NCBI RefSeq assembly: GCF_025056915.1 | Contig: NZ_JANWVH010000019.1 | Span: 1 to 37,796 of the forward strand | Origin: Meiothermus sp. | GTDB taxonomy: Bacteria > Deinococcota > Deinococci > Deinococcales > Thermaceae | DNA length: 37,796 nt | Direction: 5' to 3' | In this document: in pieces, positions 14,251-22,522 of the stretch | Position numbering within the stretch: the stretch's first letter is position 1 | Layout of the letters: each line of letters opens with the position of its first letter | The notes under the pieces: generated by a model | Told to the model about the DNA's origin: nothing | The model's database searches: none | The model's input: only the letters and a program-made list of their open reading frames with translations | Made by a program: the position numbers and the translations under genes

Positions 14251-14277
14251 AAAGAACCCTCGAGGCGAGGGTTCTTT
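14251..14277 (-). terminator. Intrinsic terminator of the SLH protein gene
   Basis: AAAGAACCCTCG (14251-14262) pairs perfectly with CGAGGGTTCTTT (14266-14277) over 12 bp with a 3-base loop. On the minus strand it is followed by a T-rich run. It lies 23 bases after the stop of the gene ending at 14301. Confidence 0.9.
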
Positions 14278-14300
14278 GGTACGGGAAACGGGGCTTCGAA

Positions 14301-15557
14301 TCAGAAGTTGAACTTCAAGCCGGCCCGTGCGCCCAGGCCAAAGTTGAGACCGGCCTCCAGGCGCGGGTTGGCCTCCACGAAGAAGCCCAGCGGGCCAAAG
14401 GCGTTGATATCCAAGCCCACCGCTGCGCTGCCGTAAACCGGGTTGGCCAGGGCCGGCAGGAAGCGGGCCCCCACCCCCACGTAGGGGTTCAGGAACCCGG
14501 TGCCGAAGTGGCGGGTCAGGTAGGCTTCGATGCCCAGGGCCTGGGTGCCCAGGTTGTAGTCCAGGCCGGCCCGCAGGCCGAAGCCCAGGAATACCTCGCG
14601 CACCCCGACCACGCCGCTGATGGCCAGGTTGTTGGTATTGAAGATGCCGCCCGGAGGCTGGGGAAGAATGCCCAGCGCAGCGCCCGCGCCAAAGTACAGG
14701 TTGCGACCGGCGGGAGCGGGGGGCGTGGCCGGCGGTGTGGGCCGTACCTCGGGCTGGGGCTGGGGTTGAGGCGCAGGGGCAGGCCGCTGGGCCTGCTGGC
14801 GCAGCTCGTTGACCTGGTTTTGCAGGGTGGTCACCTGGCCGCTGAGGCCGCGTACCTGCTCTTCCAGGGCCGCCACGCGGGCGGCGTCGGGCCGGTTGCG
14901 AACCTGCTCTTCCAGGGTGGCGATGCGGCGCTCGAGGGCGACCGCATCCTGCGGAGCAGAGGGCGCTGCCGGGGCCTGGCTCAGGCGCTGCACCTGCTGC
15001 TCGAGGGCCGCGATGCGGGCCTGGAGTTCTGCCGGGGTGGGGCCGGCGGGCTGGGCAGGCTGCGTCGGTTGGGGAGCCTGGGCCAGGCGCTGCACCTGCT
15101 GCTCGAGGGCCGCCAGGCGCTGCTCGAGGGCTGCCGCCCGCTGGCTGGTCTCGATGGCCCGCTTGACCTCGGCCTCGAGCGCGGCCAGACGCGCAGCCTG
15201 ATCCTGGTTGGTGCGCTCCAAAGCGGCAAAGCGCTGCCGGAGCTGCTCCAGCTCGGGTGCGACCTCCTGGGCCCCCCGCTCCACGGCCAGGCGGCACTCG
15301 GGCCGGGTGGTCTCGAGGCGGTTGGTCTGGTAGAGGCGGAAGAAGATGAGGGCAGCCTGGTAGCGGGTCAGGTTCTGGTTGCCCCTAAAGGTGCCATCCG
15401 GGAAACCCTCAATCAGACCGCACTGGACGGCAAACTCCACAGCCTGACGGGCCCAGTGCCCCGCCGGGATGTCCCGAAACTGGGTCTGGGCGTTTGCAAA
15501 CGCACCCAGGAATAGGGCCACCGCAAAGGTGGTCATGGTGAGCCGGCTTTTTCGCAT
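14301..15557 (-). CDS. SLH-domain outer-envelope protein with coiled coil and C-terminal barrel
   Basis: This 418-residue exported protein probably tethers the outer membrane to the cell wall. A signal peptide (about 1-23, cleaving after FANA) is followed by one S-layer homology domain (FRDIPAGHWARQAVEFAV, then GLIEGFPDGTFRGNQNLTRY). A long heptad-rich coiled coil comes next (about 100-270, repeated LEQQVQRL and ALEEQVR units broken by Pro/Ala/Gln stretches). The C-terminal part (about 295-418) is glycine- and aromatic-rich and ends in KFNF, like a small outer-membrane barrel. This plan matches the SlpA/OmpM type of Thermus, Deinococcus and Veillonella, but the barrel is short. AAGGAGG precedes the ATG and a strong terminator follows the stop. 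Confidence 0.85.
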   Translation of the reverse strand: MRKSRLTMTTFAVALFLGAFANAQTQFRDIPAGHWARQAVEFAVQCGLIEGFPDGTFRGNQNLTRYQAALIFFRLYQTNRLETTRPECRLAVERGAQEVAPELEQLRQRFAALERTNQDQAARLAALEAEVKRAIETSQRAAALEQRLAALEQQVQRLAQAPQPTQPAQPAGPTPAELQARIAALEQQVQRLSQAPAAPSAPQDAVALERRIATLEEQVRNRPDAARVAALEEQVRGLSGQVTTLQNQVNELRQQAQRPAPAPQPQPQPEVRPTPPATPPAPAGRNLYFGAGAALGILPQPPGGIFNTNNLAISGVVGVREVFLGFGLRAGLDYNLGTQALGIEAYLTRHFGTGFLNPYVGVGARFLPALANPVYGSAAVGLDINAFGPLGFFVEANPRLEAGLNFGLGARAGLKFNF

Positions 15558-15720
15558 GAAAACCTCCTTCTTGAACCGAACTTTGTAAAGCCAAGAGGTT
15601 CTGGCTCCGTCTCCTACGCTACGCAGCCAGTGTGAGGGCCCAGCTTAGCCAGCCCATAAGCGGAATTAGGGACTTTATCACCCATTTCATGTTCGGGACT
15701 TTCCGCCTGCGCCCTTTGGG

Positions 15721-15726
15721 TACAAT
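15721..15726 (+). promoter_or_regulatory. -10 box (TACAAT) of the CBS-napA operon
   Basis: TACAAT ends six bases before ATG 15733. No ribosome site lies between, so the transcript is probably leaderless. Confidence 0.6.
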
Positions 15727-15732
15727 CCCCCC

Positions 15733-16188
15733 ATGCAGGTCAAAAATCTGATGGGGTTGCGCCCCTATACGGTGCACAAGAACGAAACCCTGTACGCGGC
15801 TGCCGAGCGGATGCTCGAGCACCGCCTGGGGGGCTTGCCGGTGGTGGGCGACGGGGGCGAGGTGGTGGGGCTCCTGGAGATTGACCAGATGCTACCCGAG
15901 CCGCAAAAAGTGCCCTTTTCGGATGTGGAGGCCCTGCGCTTCCTGGACGAGTGGGTAGATCCCGGCTCGTTTGACCGTTTGGTGGAGCGTTACAAGAACA
16001 CGCCCGTGCACCGCTTGATGCGCACCGAGGTGGCTATGGTCGGCCCCGACGACCCCATCGAAAAAGCCCTGGGGCTGATGCTGCAAGACCGGCAGTACCG
16101 GCGGGTGCTGGTGGTGGACGAGCATCGGCAACTGCTGGGCACCCTGACCCGCTCCGACTTCCTGCGTTTGTTTGTGCGGGGGCGCTGA
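15733..16188 (+). CDS. CBS-domain protein
   Basis: This 151-residue protein consists almost only of two CBS motifs (about 1-55 and 92-150: VKNLMGLRPYTVHKNETL and VHRLMRTEVAMVGPDDPIE), which together form one Bateman module. Such modules bind adenine nucleotides or similar ligands and regulate a partner. Here the TGA stop overlaps the ATG of the napA-like antiporter by one base (TGATG at 16186-16190), so the two proteins are made together. I infer that it senses energy or nucleotide state and modulates the antiporter, but no direct evidence for contact exists in the sequence. It has no catalytic or DNA-binding domain. Confidence 0.85.
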   Translation: MQVKNLMGLRPYTVHKNETLYAAAERMLEHRLGGLPVVGDGGEVVGLLEIDQMLPEPQKVPFSDVEALRFLDEWVDPGSFDRLVERYKNTPVHRLMRTEVAMVGPDDPIEKALGLMLQDRQYRRVLVVDEHRQLLGTLTRSDFLRLFVRGR

Positions 16189-17354
16189 TGCACGGCATCG
16201 GGCCTCTGGTCGAGGTGTTTTTCCTTCTGCTGGCCGCAGAGCTGGTGGGCTGGCTGTTTGCCCGCCTCAAACAGCCGGTGGTGATTGGCGAGGTGCTGGC
16301 GGGTGTGCTGGTGGGGCCTGCGCTGCTGGGCCTGGTACACGACGGGGAAATTCTGGAGTTTCTGGCCGAACTGGGGGCTATTTTCCTGCTCTTTATGGTG
16401 GGCCTCGAGACCCGCCTGCGCGACATTCTGGCGGTGGGCAAGGAGGCCTTCCTGGTCGCGGTGCTGGGGGTGTTGTTCCCCTTTGTGGGGGGGTATTTCT
16501 TTGGCCAGAGCATCGGCTTTGGCCAGCTCCCGGCGCTGTTTTTGGGTACGGCGCTGGTGGCGACCAGTGTGGGGATTACGGCCCGGGTGCTCCTGGAGCT
16601 GGGCGTGCTCTCGCGCAGCTATAGCCGCATCATCCTGGGCGCGGCGGTGATTGACGACGTGCTGGGCCTGATTGTGCTGGCGGTGGTGAACGGGGTGGCC
16701 CAGAGCGGCACCTTCGAGCTGGCGGTGGCCCTGCGCATCACCCTGCTCTCGGTGTTGTTGGTGGGCGGGGCCATGCTGCTGGTGCCCTGGCTGCGGCGGG
16801 TCTCACTGCCTCGCTTTACCCTGGGCAACCCCTTCGGCTTTGCCCTGCTGGTGGGGGTGGGGCTGGCGGCGCTGGCGACCACCATTGGCCTGGCCCCCAT
16901 CGTGGGGGCCTTCCTGGCCGGGATGCTCCTGGCCGAAGTGCGCGAAGAGCTGGCCATTGAAGAGCACATCCGGGCGGTGGGGCAGTTTTTGACCCCGATC
17001 TTTTTTGCCATGGTGGGGGTGCGCCTGGAACTGGCCGCGCTGCTGAGTGCGAAGGTCTGGCTGGTGGGCAGTGGGGTCTTGCTGATTGCCCTCTTGGGCA
17101 AGCTTTTGGGCGGATTTCTGGGGGCCATGAGCCAGGGCTTCCGCCGGGCGGTGGTGGTGGGCATCGGGATGGCCCCTCGGGGCGAGGTGGGCCTGATCGT
17201 GGTGGCGCTGGGCCTGGCCGCCGGGGCGGTGAACGAGGAAGAGTATGCGCTGGTGCTGTTTATGGTGGTGGGCACGACTTTGCTGGCCCCACTTTTTCTG
17301 CGGCCCGCCATTGCTTGGGCCGAACGCCGGCAGGTTCCAGAAGATTCTTCATGA
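16188..17354 (+). CDS. napA: Na+/H+ antiporter, NapA type (CPA2 family)
   Basis: This electrogenic sodium/proton antiporter of the inner membrane has 388 residues and about 12-13 helices. Segments such as QPVVIGEVLAGVLVGPALLG, FLLFMVGLETRLRDILAVGK and IGLAPIVGAFLAGM match T. thermophilus NapA almost word for word. The ion-binding pair D156-D157 in GAAVIDDVLGL falls at the same residue numbers as in NapA, and the double Asp marks the electrogenic class. The start is coupled to the CBS gene by TGATG. Its role would be sodium extrusion and pH homeostasis. The C-terminus is short and carries no TrkA-N domain, so the separately encoded CBS protein may be the regulatory part. Confidence 0.92.
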   Translation: MHGIGPLVEVFFLLLAAELVGWLFARLKQPVVIGEVLAGVLVGPALLGLVHDGEILEFLAELGAIFLLFMVGLETRLRDILAVGKEAFLVAVLGVLFPFVGGYFFGQSIGFGQLPALFLGTALVATSVGITARVLLELGVLSRSYSRIILGAAVIDDVLGLIVLAVVNGVAQSGTFELAVALRITLLSVLLVGGAMLLVPWLRRVSLPRFTLGNPFGFALLVGVGLAALATTIGLAPIVGAFLAGMLLAEVREELAIEEHIRAVGQFLTPIFFAMVGVRLELAALLSAKVWLVGSGVLLIALLGKLLGGFLGAMSQGFRRAVVVGIGMAPRGEVGLIVVALGLAAGAVNEEEYALVLFMVVGTTLLAPLFLRPAIAWAERRQVPEDSS

Positions 17355-17400
17355 AAGCCAACCAATGGCTACATGAACGCAAATTCATCGCACTTACGCG

Positions 17401-17406
17401 TATACT
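17401..17406 (+). promoter_or_regulatory. -10 box (TATACT) of the LysM-NlpC/P60 gene
   Basis: TATACT ends nine bases before ATG 17416, consistent with a leaderless or nearly leaderless transcript. No convincing -35 box is seen. Confidence 0.55.
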
Positions 17407-17415
17407 GGCCCTGGT

Positions 17416-18309
17416 ATGCGCCTAAATGCTGTGTGGCTCTGGCTTATTGCGATGGCGCTGGCCCAGGGTGGGCCCACCTACACGGTGCAACGCGGCGACA
17501 CCCTGTTCTCCATTGCCAAACGCCACGATACCACCGTGGAAATCCTGATGCGGCTCAACAACCTGAGCGAGGCCACCCTGAGCGTGGGGCAGGTGCTGCA
17601 GCTGCCGCCCCGGGTGGTGCAACACACCGTACAGCGCGGCGATACGCTTTTTTCCATTGCCCGGCGCTACGGCTCCACGGTGCAGGCCATCCAGCAGGAA
17701 AACAACCTCGAGGGCACCGCGCTTTCGCTGGGGCAGGTGCTCCGCATTCCCCAGGTGAGCGTGGCAGCGCCCCCACCCCCTCCGGCCCCGGCCAGCCCCA
17801 ACCCCGCCCCACCCCCAGGCGCTGCGGCCAATCTGGTCAACTCGACCCCGCTTCCAAGCCCCACCCCGCCCCAGCCCACCCCCGAACCGGCGCCGCAGCC
17901 CCAGCCCGCCGACACCGACTACGACCCCACCCACCCCCTAATCCTGGTGGTGCTCAAATACCTGGGGCTGCCCTACGTGTTCGGGGCCAACTCCGACCGG
18001 GCGGTAGACTGCTCGGCCTTTGTCCAGCAAGTTTTTGCCGAAGTCGGCATCAAGGTGCCGCGCACCAGCCGCGAGCAATGGGGTGCTTTCACCACCGTGC
18101 AGGGGGCCATGCGCCAGGGCGATCTGGTATTTTTCAGCTTTGGGGGCCGCCAGATTGACCACGTGGGCATCTATTTGGGCCGGGGGGTGTTTGCCCATGC
18201 CAACAGCTACGGCAGCCGCGTGGTGATCGAAAGCCTGGACAGCCCTTACTACAAGCGGGTCTATCGGGGGGCCAAGCGGGTGGAGGCGCTGTCGGCGACG
18301 CAGCCGTAA
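17416..18309 (+). CDS. LysM and NlpC/P60 peptidoglycan endopeptidase
   Basis: This secreted cell-wall hydrolase has 297 residues. A signal peptide (about 1-17, ending in MALAQG) leads into two LysM modules (about 22-64 and 69-112, each beginning with a TVQRGDTLFSIA pattern) that bind glycan. A proline-rich linker (about 115-170) connects to an NlpC/P60 cysteine peptidase. Catalytic C199 lies in AVDCSAF and H249 in QIDHVGIY, and the third polar position is probably in FAHANS. It would cleave stem peptides, usually between D-Glu and the diamino acid. It follows the antiporter on the same strand but has its own -10 box. Length and order are normal for the family. Confidence 0.92.
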   Translation: MRLNAVWLWLIAMALAQGGPTYTVQRGDTLFSIAKRHDTTVEILMRLNNLSEATLSVGQVLQLPPRVVQHTVQRGDTLFSIARRYGSTVQAIQQENNLEGTALSLGQVLRIPQVSVAAPPPPPAPASPNPAPPPGAAANLVNSTPLPSPTPPQPTPEPAPQPQPADTDYDPTHPLILVVLKYLGLPYVFGANSDRAVDCSAFVQQVFAEVGIKVPRTSREQWGAFTTVQGAMRQGDLVFFSFGGRQIDHVGIYLGRGVFAHANSYGSRVVIESLDSPYYKRVYRGAKRVEALSATQP

Positions 18310-18394
18310 AGGGGTTCCCAACACGGCTCCGTATGGCAGGGTTCACCCGGTTTGCGTGTGCCCCGACGCCGGATGGGATGCGGTGGTGAATCAG

Positions 18395-19165
18395 CTACGA
18401 GCGCCTGGCGTGGGCTGCCACCAGCCCCGCCACAACCACCAGCAACCCCGCCACCACCCCATACACCACCACAGGTTCGCTGGCATGGGCCACCCCGATG
18501 CCGGCGAAAGCCCACAGCAACACCAGGTTGAAGGGAATGTCGCGCTCACGCCGAGCAAACACCACCCCGACACCTGCTGCCACCAGCACCAGCAGCAAGG
18601 CCCAGACCTGCCCGGGGAGGCCCCAACCGTTCCAGCCCAGTTCAATGAGGGTGATGGCGGCATTGGCAACGGTCGCCACGGTAATCCAACCCAGGTAGAG
18701 GCTGAAGGGAACTCGAGCCAGCCCGCTTTCGGCTGCCGAGACGGCAAACTGCCCCACCCCCAAGCGCACATACAGCAGCAGGGTGAGTAGCAGGCCGATC
18801 ATCATGACCATGCTGGGCACGATCCGCAGGTAGTGCCAGCACAGCAGCCAGGCCACATTGAACCCGCAGGACAGCACGAACAGCCCACGGGTGGCCACCA
18901 GCCGAGGGTTATCTCGCTGGGCGGGTAAGGCCTGGTAGACCGCGTAGGCCAGCAGGGCCAGGTAAATCACCCCCCAGATGGCGAACACATAGCCCGCTGG
19001 GGTCAAGAAACTGGCAAAGCGATCGGAAACCTCCCCGGTCTGGCGGCCCGCAATGGGCAGAATGTTGGCCAGCGCATTGACCGCAATGGTGGCGATGACG
19101 GCCAGCACCACCACCCCCTGCATGAGGGGTGCAGCGGCAGCAGATGACGGGATTGATGGTTGCAC
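18395..19165 (-). CDS. TspO/MBR-like tryptophan-rich membrane protein
   Basis: This 256-residue polytopic membrane protein resembles tryptophan-rich sensory proteins. The segment FLTPAGYVFAIWGVIYLALLAYAVYQALP (shown in part: PAGYVFAIWGVIYL) is the family signature in helix 1-2, and NVAWLLCWHY and YLGWITVATVANAAI follow. It has about seven or eight helices, more than the five of bacterial TspO, so it belongs to the longer branch. Such proteins have been linked to porphyrin and stress signalling. The start is a GTG at 19165 with a -10-like TAGGGT six bases upstream. It diverges from the aminotransferase at 19276. Ligand and role are not deducible. Confidence 0.7.
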   Translation of the reverse strand: MQPSIPSSAAAAPLMQGVVVLAVIATIAVNALANILPIAGRQTGEVSDRFASFLTPAGYVFAIWGVIYLALLAYAVYQALPAQRDNPRLVATRGLFVLSCGFNVAWLLCWHYLRIVPSMVMMIGLLLTLLLYVRLGVGQFAVSAAESGLARVPFSLYLGWITVATVANAAITLIELGWNGWGLPGQVWALLLVLVAAGVGVVFARRERDIPFNLVLLWAFAGIGVAHASEPVVVYGVVAGLLVVVAGLVAAHARRS

Positions 19166-19275
19166 TTTGCTACCCTACCCGGTTTGGCCCATGCCGTATG
19201 GGGTGCAGCGACACATCGGCCACAAAACCGGGCGCCAACCCCGGGTTTCCATCTTGCGGTATGGTAGTGCCCAGT

Positions 19276-20442
19276 ATGTTTCGCTCCCGCCGCACCCCCA
19301 AGGGTGGAGGGGTGTTCCTGGAGATGGACACCGCCAAGGCCGAGGCCCGCGCCCGGGGCCTGGAGGTGGTTGACCTCTCCATCGGGGCCTCCGACCTGCC
19401 CCCGCCGCCCGAAGCCCTGCAAGCCCTCAAGCAGGCCATAGACGACCCCGCCACCTACGGCTACTGCCTCAAGTCGGGGACGCTCCCCTTTTTAGAGGCT
19501 GCCACCGAGTGGTACTTCCGGCGCTACGGGGTGCGGCTCGAGCCCCGGCGGGAGGCCCTGAGCCTGCTGGGCTCGCAGGAGGGGCTGGCCCACCTGCTGA
19601 TGGCCATAGCCGACCCCGGCGATGTGCTGCTGATGTGCGAGGTGGCCTACCCCTCCTATTTTGGGGCGGCCCAGGGGGCGGGCCTCGAGGCCTACCTGAG
19701 GCCCCTGGGCCCCGACCTGCTGCCCGACCTGTGGGCGGTGCCACCGGCGGTGGCCCGGCGGGCCAAAGCCCTGTTGCTCAACTACCCCAACAACCCCACG
19801 GCTGCCCTGGCCTCCGAGGAATTCTTCGCGGAGGCGCTAAAGTTCTGCCAGCACTTTGACCTGCTGCTCATCCACGACAACCCCTACCTCGACCAGGCCC
19901 TAAAGCCCACCCCTTCGCCCCTGGCCCTGCCGGGGGGCCGGGAGCGGGTGGTGGAGCTTTTTAGCTTCTCCAAGAGCTACCACCTGGCGGGGTTCCGGCT
20001 GGGTTTTGCCCTGGGCTGCGCCGAGGCCATCGGGAGCCTGGAAGCCCTCAAAGCGCCCATTGACTTCAACCAGTACCCGGGCATTCAGCGCATGGGCATG
20101 GCCGCCTTGGGCATTCCCCAGGCGCGCTTGCAGGCCGATGCCCAGACCTGGGCCAACCGTCGGCAGGCGATGGTGGCGGCCCTGGCCGAGCAGGGCTGGA
20201 CGGTTCCGCTGCCCGAGGCCGGCATGTACCTCTGGGCCCGGCTGCCGGCGGGCCTGGCCCTCGACGACCTGCAGTTTGCCAGGAAACTGGTGGCCCAGAC
20301 CGGGGTGGCCCTCTCGCCGGGGCGGGCCTTTGGGCCGGGCGGGGTGGGCTATGTGCGCTTTGCGCTGGTGCAGCCCGAGCCGGTGCTGCGCCGGAGCGCG
20401 GAGAAGATCGGGGATTTCATCCGCAGGGAGGCCCAAGACTGA
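19276..20442 (+). CDS. PLP-dependent aminotransferase (class I/II)
   Basis: This fold-type I aminotransferase has 388 residues. Typical features are DLSIGASDLPPPPEAL near the N-terminus, a YGYCLKSGTLPFLEAA segment, LLLNYPNNPTAA, the DNPY segment that holds the PLP-ring aspartate, and the Schiff-base lysine K233 in FSFSKSYHLAGFRLGF. The carboxylate-binding arginine is in VGYVRFALV. Sequence style is closest to the LL-diaminopimelate/N-succinyldiaminopimelate or alanine-type aminotransferases, but the substrate cannot be fixed. I chose ATG 19276; the frame is open to 19129 but that stretch overlaps the divergent gene and lacks family sequence. TATGGT at 19260 is a possible -10 box. Confidence 0.85.
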   Translation: MFRSRRTPKGGGVFLEMDTAKAEARARGLEVVDLSIGASDLPPPPEALQALKQAIDDPATYGYCLKSGTLPFLEAATEWYFRRYGVRLEPRREALSLLGSQEGLAHLLMAIADPGDVLLMCEVAYPSYFGAAQGAGLEAYLRPLGPDLLPDLWAVPPAVARRAKALLLNYPNNPTAALASEEFFAEALKFCQHFDLLLIHDNPYLDQALKPTPSPLALPGGRERVVELFSFSKSYHLAGFRLGFALGCAEAIGSLEALKAPIDFNQYPGIQRMGMAALGIPQARLQADAQTWANRRQAMVAALAEQGWTVPLPEAGMYLWARLPAGLALDDLQFARKLVAQTGVALSPGRAFGPGGVGYVRFALVQPEPVLRRSAEKIGDFIRREAQD

Positions 20443-20806
20443 AGGATGCCAGAAGCCGACGCTCTACCCCCAGGCCAATGCGCTGAGGGGCGTCCGGGGG
20501 TGAGGTGGGGTGTCGCCGAGGAGGTGGGCTGCACCTTTGGATTTGTCCGCATCAAGCGAAGAGCCTGTGCTTTGGCAGAGCGCTCAGGCGAGCGAATTCG
20601 TAGTGGATATAATCAAGCTGCTTGAGGCACACCAGGCCCGACGTAGCTCGAGGCTGCAATCTCCCTCGAGGGGCCGTGTTCAGCGAGACCGAAAACTTCG
20701 GTCCTCCAAGGGGCTTGTTGCAGGCCCTGCTCAAGGAAGTGCTCGAGCGTCAAGGCACACCCCGGACGCATGGGCCCGAGATGCCGTAGAAGGCTTACCT
20801 ACCGCC
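20443..20806. other. Gene-poor region before the glycosidase gene
   Basis: There is no complete gene in these 364 bases. On the plus strand one frame is open from about 20614 to 20790 and ends in FSETENFGPPRGLLQALL and then ERQGTPRTHGPEMP. Its codon use resembles the host, so it may be the tail of a lost gene. A TATAAT (20608-20613) stands alone without a good -35. TTACCT (20795-20800) six bases before ATG 20807 could be the -10 box of the next gene. Confidence 0.35.
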
Positions 20807-22522
20807 ATGGAACTCATGACCCCCGCCCCCATCCTGGACAGCCCACCCGAGCACCTGCCCACCGGGAACCTCGAGGTTCACGTGGAGACGAGCCCCCAGG
20901 CCCCTGCCATTGCCCGCCTGGGGGTGGCCTCCCTTGCGCTAAATGGTTTGTTGGACTGGGTGGGGGAGCCCTTGTTGGAAGTCTCGGGCAGGGGTTGGAA
21001 GGTGTCGCGCACGGCGGACTGGATTCCGGTCTGGGAAAACGAGCAGCTCAAGGTCACGCTGCTGGCCCCCTACGGCGAGCGCGGGCTGGCGCTGCGCCTG
21101 GAGCCCCGTACATCCGGGCCGATTCAAATCGCCGGGAACCTGGAGTACCTGGGGCTGCGGCGCTTCAAGGAAGAGCGGCTCGAGGCCACCTTTCGCACCA
21201 CCCACGACCCCTGGACGGGGAGTTTTGTGCTGGAAGCCCGCAGCGAGCGCACCCTGCTGGCCTTGGGCTGGCAGGCCGACCCCCCTCCCACCCGCGCAGA
21301 CTGGGGCCAGCAGTACGTGCTCGAGTGGGACACCGGCCCGGTCACGCTGTACCTGGGCCTGGCCCCCGAAAGCGACGGGGCCCGCACCACCGCCCTGCAT
21401 TTGCGCCGGGTAGGCTGGGAGGCGCTGCTGCGCAAGACCCTGCACAAGCTGGCCCTGCTCTCCACCCACTACAGCGGCCCCCTCTTTGAGCTCTACCGGC
21501 GGCACCTGATTTTTAGCTACTTCTACGCCCAGGCCGACACCCTGGAAGGCGAGCCGGTGCTGCTCACCTCGCGCAGCCCGCACTACTACGTCTCGGGGGC
21601 CTACTGGGCCCGGGATGGGCTTTTGTGGTTTTTTCCGGCCCTGCTCAAGGCCGACCGCAAGCGGGCCAAAGAGGTGCTCAAGGCGGTCTTCCACCGCTTT
21701 GCCCGCTGGCCGGGGGAGCACGCCCAGTACCTGAGCGGGCCGCCGTTGTATCCGGGCTTCGAGCTCGACCAGGCCGCCGCCTACCCGCTGGCCCTGGCCC
21801 GCTACCTGGAAGCTACCGGCCCCAACCCCGAACTCGTGGCCGAGCTGCGCGAGCCCCTTCGGTGGGTGTTCGAGCGGGTGGCCCAGGAAAAACACCCTTC
21901 GCTGCCGCTTTATCGCACCTTTCTTTCCCCCACCGACGACCCCGTAAAAGAGCCCTACCTGACCTACGACAACGCCCTGTGGGCGGTGGCCCTGGAACGG
22001 CTTGCGCCCTACTGGCCCGAGCCGGAAACCCTCAAACACGAGGCCCGGGCCCTGCGCGAGACCCTCTACCGCCAGGCCGAGCGCAACGGGCGTTTTGTCT
22101 TCAGTTTTGAGCCGGGGGGACATTATACCTTCTCCGATGAGCCGGCGGGCAGCCTGCTCTTGCTGCCGCATCTGGGCTTTTGCAACCGCCAGGACCCCAT
22201 CTGGCAGGCCACCGCGCTGTGGATTCTGGGCCCAGACAACCCCCACCACTACAAAGGGCGCTTCCCCGGCGAGGGCTCGGCGCACTTTCCTTTTCCCTCC
22301 GGCTTTGGCCTGGCCAACCGAATTTTGTCGGGGCTGATGCGACCTGCGGGGGATGCCTTGATGGTGCTCGAGCAGGCCCCCCTAGACCAGGGCTATGCCT
22401 GTGAATCGTTCGACCCCCAGACGGGGAAGAGCCGCACCGGGGTGGGGTTCGCAGCGCTGGCCGGTTTTATCGCGTATGCCCTATCGGCAGGCAAGGAGGG
22501 CCGAACAGCTCCCCTAACCTGA
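20807..22522 (+). CDS. Six-hairpin glycosidase, GH125-like
   Basis: This 571-residue protein has an N-terminal beta-rich domain (about 15-215) and an (alpha/alpha)6 type domain (about 230-565). The second domain contains YYVSGAYWARDGLLWFFPAL, YPGFELDQAAAYPLALARYL, YLTYDNALWAVAL, LLLLPHLGFCNRQDPIWQAT and, near the end, GYACESFDPQTGKSRTGVGF. The order of the PHLGFC, DNPHHY and ACESFDP segments resembles GH125 exo-alpha-mannosidases; related debranching-type glycosidases are the alternative. There is no signal peptide, so it acts in the cytoplasm. I chose ATG 20807 because sequence before it is not protein-like. The 3' end overlaps the convergent PepSY gene by nine bases. Confidence 0.65.
   Translation: MELMTPAPILDSPPEHLPTGNLEVHVETSPQAPAIARLGVASLALNGLLDWVGEPLLEVSGRGWKVSRTADWIPVWENEQLKVTLLAPYGERGLALRLEPRTSGPIQIAGNLEYLGLRRFKEERLEATFRTTHDPWTGSFVLEARSERTLLALGWQADPPPTRADWGQQYVLEWDTGPVTLYLGLAPESDGARTTALHLRRVGWEALLRKTLHKLALLSTHYSGPLFELYRRHLIFSYFYAQADTLEGEPVLLTSRSPHYYVSGAYWARDGLLWFFPALLKADRKRAKEVLKAVFHRFARWPGEHAQYLSGPPLYPGFELDQAAAYPLALARYLEATGPNPELVAELREPLRWVFERVAQEKHPSLPLYRTFLSPTDDPVKEPYLTYDNALWAVALERLAPYWPEPETLKHEARALRETLYRQAERNGRFVFSFEPGGHYTFSDEPAGSLLLLPHLGFCNRQDPIWQATALWILGPDNPHHYKGRFPGEGSAHFPFPSGFGLANRILSGLMRPAGDALMVLEQAPLDQGYACESFDPQTGKSRTGVGFAALAGFIAYALSAGKEGRTAPLT

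Larger units (their letters stand above)
13907..14300. other. Regulatory intergenic region between two minus-strand genes
   Basis: From right to left it holds the terminator of the SLH protein gene (14251-14277), a small hairpin (14174-14193), a lone plus-strand TATAAT (14084-14089) and the promoter-operator of the DNA polymerase gene (13953-13995). No protein gene or tRNA is visible in either strand. Confidence 0.6.

Noticed and set aside
14226-15515. Long plus-strand open frame opposite the SLH protein gene
   Set aside because: It is a low-complexity Gly/Leu/Ala product caused by the repetitive coiled-coil gene on the other strand.
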